Of a stretch of 47,845 bases of DNA, positions 10,851 through 23,654 are shown piece after piece (positions within the stretch are counted from its first letter, which is position 1; every line of letters begins with the position of its first letter). Below the pieces are notes generated by a model. It was not told the DNA's origin, ran no database searches, and saw only the letters and a program-made list of their open reading frames with translations. The DNA is from Hyphomicrobiaceae bacterium (GTDB taxonomy: Bacteria > Pseudomonadota > Alphaproteobacteria > Rhizobiales > Hyphomicrobiaceae). A program made the translations under genes and the position numbers. Location of the stretch: contig JAGRKV010000027.1 in the NCBI GenBank assembly GCA_020442165.1, positions 1 to 47,845 of the forward strand, in the 5' to 3' direction.

Positions 10851-12143
10851 ATGTCCATTCAAGACGTGAAAGTCCCTGACATTGGCGACTTCAAGGACGT
10901 ACCCATCATCGAGATCCTGGTGAAGCCGGGCGACACCGTTAAGGCGGAAGACGCGCTCATCACGCTGGAAAGCGACAAGGCGACGATGGACGTGCCTTCT
11001 CCCGCCAGCGGCAAGGTCGTGGAAGTTGTCGTCAATATTGGCGACAAGGTTTCCGAAGGCACTCTCGTTCTCAAGCTGGAAGCCGGTGGAGCGGCGGCGG
11101 CTGCCGAACCTGCCGCTGCACCGGCGGCGGTGAGCCAAGCAGCCGCGTCGCCCCCCGCGGCTATTCCCAACAAGGCGGGCCCAGGCGATGCCAACGATGC
11201 GCAACCGGTGAAGGGTCGCGCGCTTCCACCGCCGATGGACTTCGGAGACGCCTACGCCAGCCCATCGGTCAGGCGCCTGGCGCGGGAACTTGAAATCGAC
11301 TTGAAGCGTGTCCCCGGCACCGGCGAGAAGGGCCGCATCACGGTTGAGGACGTCAAGCGCGCGGTCGCCGGCAAGGCCGCGGCAGCCCCTGCCGCCGCTG
11401 GCGGATTCGGTATTCCTGAAATCCCGCCGCAGGACTTTTCCAAGTTCGGGCCGATCGAAGAAAAGCCGCTGTCTCGCCTGAAGAAGCTCTCGGGCCCACA
11501 CCTGCATCGCGCATGGCTCAACATTCCGCATGTCACGCACACCGACGAAGCCGACATCACGGAACTGGAGGACTATCGCAAGGGGCTCGACAAGCAGGCG
11601 AAGGACAAAGGCTACCGCGTAACGCTGCTTGCCTTCCTGTTGAAGGCTTCCGTCGCGTGCCTGAAGGAGTTCCCCGAGTTCAATGCGTCGCTCAATCCGG
11701 CGAAGGACGCGCTGATCTACAAGAAATACTATCACATCGGCGTTGCCGTCGACACGCCCGACGGGCTTGTGGTTCCGGTCATCAAGGACGTCAACGCCAA
11801 GGGCATCATCGAGCTGTCGAAAGAGCTGGGCGATGTCTCCGCCAAGATGCGCGACGGCAAGATCACGCCCGCAGACATTTCCGGCGGCACGTTCTCGATC
11901 TCTTCGCTCGGCGGCATCGGTGGCACCAGCTTCACGCCGGTGGTCAACGCGCCAGAGGTGGCGATCCTTGGCGTCGTGCGCTCATCCCTGAAGCCGCAGT
12001 GGAACGGCACGGAATTCGTGCCACGCCTGATGCTTCCATTGTGCGTTTCATACGATCACCGCGTCATTGACGGCGCGCTCGCCGCACGCTTCACAAGGCG
12101 GCTTGCCGAGTTCCTTGGCGATGTGCGCCAGCTGGTACTTTGA
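10851..12143 (+). CDS. aceF: Dihydrolipoamide acetyltransferase (PDH E2)
   Basis: This 430-residue E2 core subunit of the pyruvate dehydrogenase complex has three parts. A single lipoyl domain (1-80) carries the lipoylated Lys43 in ESDKATMD. An Ala/Pro linker leads to the E1/E3-binding domain (about 135-170, SPSVRRLARELEIDLKRV), and a second Ala-rich linker leads to the catalytic domain. The catalytic domain ends with the acyltransferase motif YDHRVIDGA, which contains the active His. E. coli AceF has three lipoyl domains, while this has one. The ATG at 10851 follows AAGGAA; a TTG at 10806 would extend the frame by 15 residues. The lpd gene starts 18 bp after its stop and carries a near-identical lipoyl domain. 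Confidence 0.95.
   Translation: MSIQDVKVPDIGDFKDVPIIEILVKPGDTVKAEDALITLESDKATMDVPSPASGKVVEVVVNIGDKVSEGTLVLKLEAGGAAAAAEPAAAPAAVSQAAASPPAAIPNKAGPGDANDAQPVKGRALPPPMDFGDAYASPSVRRLARELEIDLKRVPGTGEKGRITVEDVKRAVAGKAAAAPAAAGGFGIPEIPPQDFSKFGPIEEKPLSRLKKLSGPHLHRAWLNIPHVTHTDEADITELEDYRKGLDKQAKDKGYRVTLLAFLLKASVACLKEFPEFNASLNPAKDALIYKKYYHIGVAVDTPDGLVVPVIKDVNAKGIIELSKELGDVSAKMRDGKITPADISGGTFSISSLGGIGGTSFTPVVNAPEVAILGVVRSSLKPQWNGTEFVPRLMLPLCVSYDHRVIDGALAARFTRRLAEFLGDVRQLVL
10947..10996 (+). repeat. Direct repeat, copy 1 (lipoyl domain of aceF)
   Basis: Fifty bases around the lipoyl-lysine codon match 12258-12307 in lpd at 49 of 50 positions. Identity this high, including third codon positions, points to a fairly recent domain duplication or continuing gene conversion between the two neighbouring genes. 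Confidence 0.85.
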
Positions 12144-12161
12144 CGCGGGAGGACGAGCAAA

Positions 12162-13916
12162 ATGGCAGCGAAAGAAATCCTCGTTCCCGACATCGGCGAC
12201 TTCAAGGGCGTGCCGGTGATCGAGATCCTGGTCAAGCCTGGCGACGCAGTGAAAGCTGAAGACGCGCTCATCACGCTTGAAAGCGACAAGGCGACGATGG
12301 ACGTGCCATCGCCGGAAGCCGGAACCGTGGTGGAAATCAAGCTTGCGATCGGCGACAAGGTGTCGGAAGGCTCGGTGATCCTGACGCTGGACGCGGCGGC
12401 GGGAGCGGGGGATTCCAAACCCGCTGCCAGCGCGCCCCCGGCGGCTGCGCCCGCCGCAAAGGCACTAGCACCCCAGGCGGCATCCTATTCGGGTGGTGCA
12501 GACATCACTTGCGAAATGATGGTGCTGGGTGCCGGACCTGGCGGCTACTCCGCAGCGTTCCGTGCCGCCGACCTTGGCATGAAGACTGTGCTCGTGGAGC
12601 GGTGGAGCGTGCTTGGCGGTGTCTGCCTCAACGTCGGCTGCATTCCCTCCAAGGCCCTGCTGCACACCGCCGCGGTCATGGACGAGGTGAAAGCGTTTGC
12701 CGCGCACGGCATCACCTACGACGCTCCCAAGATCGATCTTGCGGCACTGCGCACGCATAAGGAGAAGGTGGTGGCCAAGCTGACCGGCGGGCTTGCCGGC
12801 ATGGCGAAGGCGCGCAAGGTCACTGTCGTCACCGGCACCGGTACGTTCCTCGATCCCAACACCGTCGAGGTCGCGCTGTCGGACGGCTCGGGCAAGAAGG
12901 TGGTGCGATTCGAGAACGCGATCATCGCGGCTGGTTCGGAAGCCGTGAAGCTGCCGTTCATTCCGGAAGACCCACGCATCGTCGATTCAACGGGTGCGCT
13001 TGAGCTTCGGCAGATCCCCAAGCGCATGCTGGTCATTGGTGGTGGCATCATCGGCCTTGAGATGGCGACCGTCTATTCCACGCTCGGCGCGCGGGTCGAT
13101 GTGGTCGAAATGCTCGACGGCTTGATGCCGGGAGCGGACCGCGATCTCGTCAAGGTGTGGGAAAAGGTCAATGCGCCGCGCTTCGACAACGTGATGCTGA
13201 AGACGAAGACGACCGGGGTGGCGGCCAAGGACGACGGCATCCATGTGACGTTCGAGGGCGAGAAAGCGCCGGCATCGCCGCAGGCTTATGATCTGGTTCT
13301 GGTCGCGGTCGGCCGCTCACCCAACGGCAAGCTGATCGCCGCCGACAAGGCAGGCGTAGCCGTGACCGACCGTGGCTTCATCGACGTCGACAAGCAGCAG
13401 CGCACTAACGTGCCGCACATCTTCGCGATCGGCGACATCGTCGGCCAGCCGATGCTTGCGCACAAGGCGGTGCATGAGGCGCACGTCGCTGCCGAAGCTG
13501 CCAAGGGCGAGAAGAGCTTCTTCGATGCCCGCCAGATCCCATCGGTTGCCTATACTGATCCAGAGATCGCCTGGGCAGGTCTCACCGAGATCGAAGCGAA
13601 AGCCAAAGGTATCAAGGTCGACAAGGCCGTGTTCCCGTGGGCGGCTTCCGGCCGCGCCATTGCCAATGGCCGCGACGAAGGCTTCACCAAGCTCTTGTTC
13701 GATGCCGAGACGCATCGCTGTGTCGGTGGCGGCATCGTCGGCACGCACGCAGGTGATCTCATCGGCGAAGTCTGCCTTGCCATCGAGATGGGCGCGGACG
13801 CCATCGACATCGGCAAGACCATCCATCCGCACCCCACACTGGGCGAGTCGATTGGCATGGCCGCGGAAGTTGCCCACGGCTCCTGCACCGACCTGCCACC
13901 GCAACGGAAGAAGTAG
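12162..13916 (+). CDS. lpd: Dihydrolipoyl dehydrogenase with N-terminal lipoyl domain (PDH E3)
   Basis: This 584-residue flavoprotein reoxidises the dihydrolipoyl arm of E2 and passes electrons to NAD+. It has an extra lipoyl domain at residues 1-80 (Lys43 in ESDKATMD), then an Ala/Pro linker (80-110), then the E3 body. The FAD dinucleotide site is [10 protein letters not shown] (near 123), the redox pair is Cys155/Cys160 in [10 protein letters not shown], and the NAD site is [10 protein letters not shown]. The C-terminal HPHPTLGE carries the catalytic His. Plain E3 proteins have about 470 residues; fused lipoyl-E3 forms are known in Neisseria and other bacteria. GGGAGGA precedes the ATG. The gene is 18 bp behind aceF and completes a self-contained PDH operon. 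Confidence 0.96.
   Translation: MAAKEILVPDIGDFKGVPVIEILVKPGDAVKAEDALITLESDKATMDVPSPEAGTVVEIKLAIGDKVSEGSVILTLDAAAGAGDSKPAASAPPAAAPAAKALAPQAASYSGGADITCEMMVLGAGPGGYSAAFRAADLGMKTVLVERWSVLGGVCLNVGCIPSKALLHTAAVMDEVKAFAAHGITYDAPKIDLAALRTHKEKVVAKLTGGLAGMAKARKVTVVTGTGTFLDPNTVEVALSDGSGKKVVRFENAIIAAGSEAVKLPFIPEDPRIVDSTGALELRQIPKRMLVIGGGIIGLEMATVYSTLGARVDVVEMLDGLMPGADRDLVKVWEKVNAPRFDNVMLKTKTTGVAAKDDGIHVTFEGEKAPASPQAYDLVLVAVGRSPNGKLIAADKAGVAVTDRGFIDVDKQQRTNVPHIFAIGDIVGQPMLAHKAVHEAHVAAEAAKGEKSFFDARQIPSVAYTDPEIAWAGLTEIEAKAKGIKVDKAVFPWAASGRAIANGRDEGFTKLLFDAETHRCVGGGIVGTHAGDLIGEVCLAIEMGADAIDIGKTIHPHPTLGESIGMAAEVAHGSCTDLPPQRKK
12258..12307 (+). repeat. Direct repeat, copy 2 (lipoyl domain of lpd)
   Basis: This is the partner of 10947-10996 in aceF, with a single mismatch (CTTGAA against CTGGAA). 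The two encoded lipoyl domains are also alike over about 75 residues. Confidence 0.85.
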
Positions 13917-13931
13917 TCCCGGTGTTCTGGC

Positions 13932-13955
13932 GCCGTTGCGCCGCCAAGCAACGGC
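13932..13955 (+). terminator. Hairpin after lpd, possible terminator
   Basis: GCCGTTGC and GCAACGGC form a perfect 8-bp stem with an 8-base loop, 15 bases after the lpd stop. There is no T-run, so it may be a weak or Rho-assisted end, or simply protect the mRNA 3' end. Confidence 0.4.
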
Positions 13956-14046
13956 ATCCGCCAGGGCGCGCCGGCACCAAGACATGAGAACGCCGCCAGA
14001 GGGCGGGCCTGCATCACGCTTATCGACTGACAGTCGCGTTCATCCG

Positions 14047-14066
14047 CTCACTCCCAAACGAGTGAG
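14047..14066. promoter_or_regulatory. Inverted repeat upstream of maeB
   Basis: CTCACTC and GAGTGAG are perfect 7-bp arms around six bases, 51 bp before the maeB start codon. It could be an operator or a leader-RNA hairpin; no regulator is recognised for it. Confidence 0.35.
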
Positions 14067-14117
14067 AGACACGCCATTTTCCGCAGCGCCAGCGCGCGAC
14101 CGCAAAGGGCCGACACA

Positions 14118-16419
<2,302 letters not shown>

Positions 16420-16430
<11 letters not shown>

Positions 16431-17637
16431 GGACATGCCAGCGCGAAAGCCGATCCACGGCCTCGCACATGTCGGCTGTCGCGCCGGCATAGGAAAAGCG
16501 GATGAAGTTTCGGCCCCGGACGGGGTCGAAATCGATGCCGGGCGTTACCGCGACACCGGTCTCGTCGAGCATGCGGCTGGCGAACGCTAGGCTGTCATCA
16601 GTCAAATGGCTGACGTCGCAATAGAGGTAGAAGGCACCGTCGGCGGGGACGATCTTATCGAAGCCAAACCGCGGCAGCGCTTCCAGGAGTAGCGCGCGAT
16701 TGGCTGCATAGACGACCTTGTTTGCTTCGAGCTCGTCACGCGCGTCGAGTGCCGCCAATGCCGCTACCTGGGATATGGACGGCGGCGCAATGTAAAGGTT
16801 CTGCGCAAGCCGCTCGATCGTGCGAACGAAGCGCTCGGGCACGATCATCCAGCCGACACGCCAGCCGGTCATTGAGAAATATTTGGAGAAGCTGTTGATG
16901 ATGATGGCTTCGTCAGAATAGGCAAGGGCCGTTACTGCCGGCTGGCTGTAGGTCAGGCCGTGATAAATCTCATCGGAGATGAACCAGATCCGCTGCTGCT
17001 CCGTGAATTCGGCAATTTCGCGAAGACGCTCGGGTTCGAGCATCGTTCCAGTCGGATTGGACGGGCTGGCGATCAATACTCCGTCAAGACCGCCCGATTC
17101 GGCAGCCAGTGCGGCGATTGAATCCCGCGTCGGCATCCATCGAGACTGCGGCCCGGTCACCAGTGGCACCGGCTGCTGGCCCAGCGCCTTCAGGATCTGG
17201 CGGTAGCAGGGATAGCCCGGCTCGGGCAGCGCGACGCGAGCACCTTGATCGAACAAGGCCAGAAACGCCAAGACGAACCCGGCCGACGACCCGGTTGTCA
17301 CAACGATGCGCTCGGCAGCAACCTCGACATCGTAGGTGTCACGATAATGGCGCGCGATCCCGGCCCGCAAGGACGCAGAACCCAATCCCAGCGTGTAGCC
17401 AAGCGCTTGCTCGTCGATGGCGCGCTTTGCCGCTTCACGCGCCAGCAGCGGTGCTGGAGTTCCAGGCTGGCCCACTTCCATGTGAATGACGCGATGGCCT
17501 GCTGCCTCTCGCGCGGCGGCCTGGCTCATCACATCCATGACGATGAAGCTGTCGATCGCGCTGCGGAGCGACGCCAGCCGCGGTTCGATCCGGACGGGAT
17601 CCGAAGCCGTCAAACCACCTTCGTGTTGCGATGCCAT
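16420..17637 (-). CDS. Class I/II pyridoxal-phosphate aminotransferase
   Basis: This 405-residue fold-type I aminotransferase transfers an amino group from an amino acid to a 2-oxo acid in the cytoplasm. Visible landmarks are GSSAGF (phosphate-side loop), SPSNPTGT (Asn contact with PLP), the SDEIYHGL segment with the pyridine-binding Asp, and the Schiff-base lysine near Lys252 in NSFSKYFSMTGWRVGW. A C-terminal Arg in FIRFSYAG would bind the substrate carboxylate. It resembles the aspartate/alanine-type group found widely in alphaproteobacteria; the substrate cannot be read from sequence. ATG 17637 is preferred over an upstream TTG three codons earlier. Convergent with maeB and overlapping it by 11 bp. 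Confidence 0.88.
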
Positions 17638-17991
17638 TCTCGTCAAATCCTGTTGAACTCGCGTGCCGGGAACGCAAATCCGGCGTCAGACGGGCCGTTT
17701 CGCCATGCTGACGCCCCAATATGGCCAATGGTGAGGGTAGCGCGATCCGGCGACAGCGGCGCGCCGACAGCGCCGCGACGTTATATGATGCAGGGGTGTG
17801 CAGGGCCAGCTTGTCATTTTAGCTGGGGCGTTGCCCGCAAACCTGATGGCCGCCTGACGCTCGCTTCGCTCGGCTGACAAAGAGTGTCGCAGGGCCCCGC
17901 GTTGACCCGCTGCGGGCGGCTTACTACCTTTCGTGGGCTGCGGGGTGAAATTCGCTGCCACTTGAAACGGATACGAGGCGGTTATTTCGAG
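17638..17991. other. Divergent intergenic region
   Basis: This 354-bp gap separates the minus-strand aminotransferase and the plus-strand M48 peptidase gene, so both promoters should lie here. The only promoter-like string I see is TTATAT near 17783, without a matching -35. A weak open frame from 17884 runs into the M48 gene but is probably leader. Confidence 0.4.
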
Positions 17992-19398
17992 ATGTTTGGA
18001 CGAAACTCCGACGCAAGGTTTGTTGCAAGGCGGCGTGGCAAGGCATTGCTCGTAGCCGCCGTACTTGCCGGAACCGTGATCCAGAGCGTGGCGGCCCAGG
18101 CCCAGGGACTGGGCCTCATCCGCGATACCGAGATTGAAGCGCTGCTTGACGATTATGCGCGCCCGGTTTTCCGCGCTGCCGGTCTTGGCACGGGGCGCGT
18201 CACGGTGCGGATCGTGCGCAGCGATACGTTCAATGCCTTCGTGGTGGACGGGCGCAACGTCTTCGTCAACACCGGCACGCTGATGCAATCGGACACGCCG
18301 AACCAGGTCATAGGTGTCATCGCGCACGAGTCGGGCCATATCGCCGGCGGCCACATGGCGGCGCTGCGCACACGCATTTCGCGCGACCAGACCAAGATCC
18401 TGCTTGCCCAGGTTCTGGGTATCATCGCAATGGGCGCGGGTGCCGCGACCGGCGGCGATGCGGGCCGCGATATTGCCAGTGGCGGCCAGGCAATCATGCA
18501 AGGCGGCTCGGAAATCGTCATGCGCTCCTTGTTGTCGGAACGGCGCTCACAAGAGTCGGCTGCCGACCAGGCCGGGCTGAAGTATCTCAACGCAACCCAC
18601 CAGTCCGGCCAGGGCATGCTCGAAACATTCGAGCGGTTCGCTCAGCAGGAATACATCTCCGACGCACAAAAGGATGCTTTTGCGCGCAGCCACCCGGTGG
18701 CGACCGACCGCCTGGCGCGCTTGCGCGAACTGGTCGAGCGCAGCCCCTATTATCAGGTCAAGGATTCGGCAGACCTGCAATTGCGGCACGACCTGATGCG
18801 CGCCAAGCTGTCGGGCTATCTGGAGAACCCGCGCACGGTGTTCAACCGCTATCCGGAGCGTGACACCTCCATGCCGGCGCGTTATGCCCGCGCCATCGCG
18901 CGCTACTTCATGGGCGGACGAAGCGCCGTCAACGATGCGGTTGCCGAAATCGACCGGCTGATACGCGAGAAGCCGAACTATCCCTATTTCTGGGAACTGA
19001 AGGGCGACCTGTTGATGCGCGCTGGCCGGGCCTCGGAAGCGATCGCGCCGCTCAGGAAAGCCTTGAGCCTCGATGCCGACGCCGCGCTGATCCAAGTGGA
19101 GCTTGCCACCGCGCTACAGCAATCGGGCGGCGACTCTGTCCTGGGAGAATCCATCAGTCTGCTGCGCAAATCGATCGTCAAGGACGCCAATCCCACAGCG
19201 CACCGCATGCTGGCCAATGCCTACTACAAGCAGGGAAAACTGCCACTGGCGGACGCCGAAACAGCGCAGGCGCACTTTCTTGAAGGCGACGTCAAACAGG
19301 CACAAATTTTTGCCAAACGGGCGCAGCGCCAGCTCAAGAAGGGCACGCCGGAGTGGTTGCGCAACGACGACATCATCAACTACAAGCCTCAGACATGA
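17992..19398 (+). CDS. Periplasmic M48 zinc metallopeptidase with TPR region (BepA/YfgC-like)
   Basis: This 468-residue protein has an N-terminal hydrophobic export signal (about residues 14-37, ending AAQAQG). The M48 zinc motif HESGH lies at 112-116 in VIGVIAHESGHIAGGHM. A second zinc ligand is expected in the ESAADQAG segment (ERRSQESAADQAGLKYL). The C-terminal third carries TPR-like helical repeats (YPYFWELKGDLLMRAGRASE onward). This domain order is that of BepA, a periplasmic protease/chaperone that helps assemble or remove outer-membrane proteins, so a role in envelope quality control is likely. ATG 17992 places the signal peptide correctly; upstream GTG 17884 would bury it behind 36 residues. 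A DsbA-like gene follows 125 bp on. Confidence 0.85.
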   Translation: MFGRNSDARFVARRRGKALLVAAVLAGTVIQSVAAQAQGLGLIRDTEIEALLDDYARPVFRAAGLGTGRVTVRIVRSDTFNAFVVDGRNVFVNTGTLMQSDTPNQVIGVIAHESGHIAGGHMAALRTRISRDQTKILLAQVLGIIAMGAGAATGGDAGRDIASGGQAIMQGGSEIVMRSLLSERRSQESAADQAGLKYLNATHQSGQGMLETFERFAQQEYISDAQKDAFARSHPVATDRLARLRELVERSPYYQVKDSADLQLRHDLMRAKLSGYLENPRTVFNRYPERDTSMPARYARAIARYFMGGRSAVNDAVAEIDRLIREKPNYPYFWELKGDLLMRAGRASEAIAPLRKALSLDADAALIQVELATALQQSGGDSVLGESISLLRKSIVKDANPTAHRMLANAYYKQGKLPLADAETAQAHFLEGDVKQAQIFAKRAQRQLKKGTPEWLRNDDIINYKPQT

Positions 19399-19523
19399 AT
19401 AAGCGGTTCGAACCGCATCGCGGTCTGGATCGACCCACCGGCCAGAGCAAGGTCCCATTTTTCGTCTGGTTCCATGTGAGTGCCCCCCGCAAAGAGGCAT
19501 CACTGCTGCAAAGAGAGACATTG

Positions 19524-20378
19524 ATGACGCACCCAGTATCGCATCTGCCGTTTGCCAGATCCGTGGCGCCGCGAGGCTCTGCACGCTTGGCACTGCTCGC
19601 AGCCGCCGCATTCGGGCTGGCATTCATGCCGGCACTCGGGGGGGCGCAATCACAGGAGGCAAAGACGGCAGCGGCACCCGCGCCCGCGTCATCCTTCTCG
19701 CCTGCGCAAAAGAGCGAGATCGAACAGCTCATCAAGGACTACCTGCTCAAGCACCCCGAAGTCATGCTCGAGGTCCAGTCGGCGCTCGAAAGCCGGATGG
19801 AGGAAATCCAGGCTGAGAAGCTCAAGCTTGCGCTTGCAGGGCATGCCGACGAACTGTTCCGCGATCCGGACGCGCCGGTTGCAGGCAATCCAAACGGCGA
19901 CGTCAATGTCGTCGAGTTCTTCGACTACAACTGCGGCTACTGCAAACGCGGCTTCTCTGAAGTCGCCAAGTTCATCGAAAGCGACCCCAAGGTGCGGGTC
20001 GTCTTCCGCGAACTACCGATACTTTCCAAGGGCTCGGAAGAAGCATCACGCGTTGCCATCGCTGCGCAGATGCAGGGTAAGTACTGGGAATTCCACCAGC
20101 AGATGATCGTCTACAAGGGGCAGGCCAACGAGGCGAGCGCGCTCAAGATCGCTGAAAAGGTCGGCCTCGACATGGCCCGGCTCAAAACCGACATGAAGTC
20201 GGAAAAGGTCGATAACGAGATCAAAAAGGTGCGCGAACTGGCGCAGAAGCTGGGCGTCAACGGAACACCGCACTTCATCGTCGGCAACCGCTCCATTCCG
20301 GGCGCTCCCCAGGACTTACTCGCCCAGCTCAAGAGCGATGTGGCCGAGGTCCGCAAGAACGGCTGTACCTCCTGCTGA
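19524..20378 (+). CDS. Secreted DsbA-family thiol oxidoreductase
   Basis: This 284-residue protein has a signal peptide (about 18-42, LALLAAAAFGLAFMPALGGA). A helical N-terminal segment (about 55-105, AQKSEIEQLIKDYLLKHPEVML) is of the Com1/ScsC type, which in relatives mediates oligomerisation. The thioredoxin domain follows, with active site Cys137-Gly-Tyr-Cys140 in FFDYNCGYCKRGF and cis-Pro in GVNGTPHFIVG. It should catalyse disulfide formation or isomerisation in the periplasm. The extreme C-terminus ends in a second Cys pair, NGCTSC, which is unusual. ATG 19524 follows AGAGAG; the frame is open upstream to 19353 but overlaps the M48 gene. Position after an M48 envelope protease fits a protein-folding role. 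Confidence 0.87.
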   Translation: MTHPVSHLPFARSVAPRGSARLALLAAAAFGLAFMPALGGAQSQEAKTAAAPAPASSFSPAQKSEIEQLIKDYLLKHPEVMLEVQSALESRMEEIQAEKLKLALAGHADELFRDPDAPVAGNPNGDVNVVEFFDYNCGYCKRGFSEVAKFIESDPKVRVVFRELPILSKGSEEASRVAIAAQMQGKYWEFHQQMIVYKGQANEASALKIAEKVGLDMARLKTDMKSEKVDNEIKKVRELAQKLGVNGTPHFIVGNRSIPGAPQDLLAQLKSDVAEVRKNGCTSC

Positions 20379-20403
20379 CAGCCGCCCGGCTGAGGCAGGA
20401 CAC

Positions 20404-20416
20404 TGACAAGTTGTCA
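20404..20416. promoter_or_regulatory. Short palindrome after the DsbA-like gene
   Basis: TGACAA and TTGTCA flank one base, and a further TGACAAG follows at once. It is operator-like in form, but it sits next to a hairpin in a 3' region and its function is unknown. Confidence 0.25.
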
Positions 20417-20420
20417 TGAC

Positions 20421-20450
20421 AAGCGGCGGATTCCTCGGGATCTGCCGCTT
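20421..20450 (+). terminator. Hairpin terminator after the DsbA-like gene
   Basis: AAGCGGCGGAT pairs with ATCTGCCGCTT (11 bp, one G-U) around an 8-base loop, about 45 bases after the stop. The tail CGTCTTGT is only moderately T-rich, so efficiency is uncertain. The remaining 225 bp before aroQ should contain the aroQ-accBC promoter, but I cannot pick a convincing -35/-10 pair. Confidence 0.55.
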
Positions 20451-20674
20451 CGTCTTGTGGCATTCGCGCGCAGCTCCTTAGTCAAAGGTCGAGCCTATTG
20501 GAAAATCTGATTGTTTTTCATGTGCTGCGATCTCAACAGCGTTAATCGCCGCGCACTTCCCCGGCCCCGGGAAAGCTGATAAACGGGCGTTTGATTTCGT
20601 CGCAATACCGGCTGCCGGCATATCGAGCCGCCAGCTGCATTGTCTTTCGCAACACCCGCCGAGCCGACGCGCCC

Positions 20675-21133
20675 ATGGCCAAGCCAATCTACGTCCTCAA
20701 CGGCCCGAATCTTAACCTGCTGGGCGTGCGCGAGCCCCATGTCTACGGGCATGAGACGCTTGCCGATGTGCGCGGACGGGCGGAAAAGGTGGCCGCAAGC
20801 CATGGGCTTACGGTGGAATTCCGGCAGTCCAACCACGAAGGCCAGCTCGTCGATTGGGTGCAGGAGGCGCGCGAAAAGGGTGCCGGCATCATCATCAACG
20901 CAGGTGGCCTGACACACACGTCAATTGCACTCCTCGATGCCCTGCAGGCGGCTGAATTGCCGGTCGTCGAGGTGCACCTGTCCAATATTTTCCGTCGCGA
21001 AGCATTCCGCACCCACTCCTATATGTCGCTTGCCGCCAAGGGCGTGATCTGCGGCTTCGGCGCCAAAGGATATGAACTGGCTGTCGACGCCATCGCAGAT
21101 CTGCTGGCGGCAGCGGGGGCGAAACGAACATGA
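20675..21133 (+). CDS. aroQ: Type II 3-dehydroquinate dehydratase
   Basis: This 152-residue cytoplasmic enzyme dehydrates 3-dehydroquinate to 3-dehydroshikimate in the shikimate pathway. The family start [12 protein letters not shown] is present, followed by the flexible lid with its catalytic Tyr (REPHVYG), the substrate loop [10 protein letters not shown], and [18 protein letters not shown] with the catalytic His and binding Arg. Length is normal for the dodecameric type II enzyme. An upstream in-frame ATG at 20591 would add 28 residues that do not belong to the family. The stop overlaps a possible early accB start (ATGA at 21130). The aroQ-accB-accC order, as I recall, is conserved in alphaproteobacteria. 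Confidence 0.95.
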   Translation: MAKPIYVLNGPNLNLLGVREPHVYGHETLADVRGRAEKVAASHGLTVEFRQSNHEGQLVDWVQEAREKGAGIIINAGGLTHTSIALLDALQAAELPVVEVHLSNIFRREAFRTHSYMSLAAKGVICGFGAKGYELAVDAIADLLAAAGAKRT

Positions 21134-21177
21134 AGAAGCGCCATACCAAGGGCGCGGACAAGAAGGAAAGAACCGGC

Positions 21178-21669
21178 ATGACCGCCAAGTCTTCCGAGCA
21201 TAAGGGCAGCGCCGAAAGGGAAATGATCCGCGAGCTGGCCGAGCTTCTCAACGAGACCGGCCTTTCGGAGATCGAAATCGAGAAGAGCGGGCTTAGAATC
21301 CGTGTCGCGCGTCAGCTCACCGTCTCCGCCATCGCGGCTCCCGCCATGGCTCACGCCGCTCCAGCGGCAAGTCCGGCGGCAGCACCCGCAGCAGCCGCTC
21401 CAGCCGGCGACGGCGCGAGCGATTATTCGAAGCATCCTGGCGCCGTGAAGTCGCCGATGGTTGGAACAGCCTATCGTGCGCCGGAGCCTGGGGCTGCGGC
21501 CTTCATCGAGATCGGCAAGCGCATCAATTCGGGTGACACCCTGCTCATCATCGAAGCCATGAAGACGATGAACCAGATACCGGCGCCCAAGTCCGGCACG
21601 GTTACTGCCATTCTTTTCGAGAACGGCCAGCCAGTCGAATTTGGCGAGCCACTGGTCATCATCGAGTGA
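21178..21669 (+). CDS. accB: Biotin carboxyl carrier protein of acetyl-CoA carboxylase
   Basis: This protein of about 163 residues carries the biotin that shuttles CO2 from AccC to the carboxyltransferase. An N-terminal helical part ([20 protein letters not shown]) leads to an Ala/Pro linker. The biotinyl domain (about 85-163) has the biotin lysine in EAMKTMNQI and the PMVGTAY hairpin. The ATG at 21178 is preceded by AAGGAAAG. The alternative ATG 21130 overlaps the aroQ stop and would add 16 basic residues. It lies in an operon with aroQ upstream and accC 104 bp downstream. Confidence 0.93.
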   Translation: MTAKSSEHKGSAEREMIRELAELLNETGLSEIEIEKSGLRIRVARQLTVSAIAAPAMAHAAPAASPAAAPAAAAPAGDGASDYSKHPGAVKSPMVGTAYRAPEPGAAAFIEIGKRINSGDTLLIIEAMKTMNQIPAPKSGTVTAILFENGQPVEFGEPLVIIE

Positions 21670-21773
21670 CAATGGGGGAGGGAACGGCTGCGGCATAGCA
21701 ATGTGCGAAATGGGTGCCGGTTCAAGTGACGGCCCTACTTCCCACTTCCTATTCCCAACTCCCTGAAAAGCGC

Positions 21774-23117
<1,344 letters not shown>

Positions 23118-23654
23118 GGTCCGCCTCAGCGTACTGGCACCTGGTGGCGAGATCATTCCTAACGGCGTTCGGCTGGGCGATGTACCGCGCGACGAACGAA
23201 CCGACGATCCTGCCTGTCTCACAACCGCCCGTGCATTCCAGACCCATGATGCAGATGAAATTCTGTCATTCGCTCTAAATAGAGAGCTTCAGACTTACGT
23301 TGAAATGATCCAGATTTCTTCGCTCACGCAGCTAAACCTAGCTATCGCTCGGGCTGCTCGGCGGGGGCGGCACAAAGCTGCTTGGCCGCAGTCGCGGCCT
23401 TAATGATTCCGCCTTGGTCGGGATCACTCTAGAGATTGGAATTCTCGCAATTTGGAGTACCGGGCAAAAAACAACCGGCGGACTAAGACCCGCGCCGTGG
23501 CTTCCAGGCACTTCCCTGCCCCTTCACCGCCTAATAGAATGTTCCCGAGGAGATGCGCCGCGCCGGTATCGCAACCGCCCCAAGGGTTGTTGCGTGCTCA
23601 TGTACGTGAAGGCCTTGGCGCTCATCACTGAAGCGCAAGGGAATTGCGTCGCCC
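23118..23654. other. 537-bp region without a convincing gene
   Basis: Between accC and aat I see no recognisable gene, RNA or terminator with a T-run. The stretch 23250-23480 is more AT-rich than its neighbours. One frame is open without a start codon from about 23110 to 23402, and another from 23414 runs into aat. Neither translation resembles a known protein. The aat promoter must lie in the right half. Confidence 0.5.

Noticed and set aside
21670..21773. Pyrimidine-rich tract with CTTCCCACTTCC before accC as a repeat element or sRNA
   Set aside because: Too short, no stem and no terminator; only a loose trinucleotide-like pattern.
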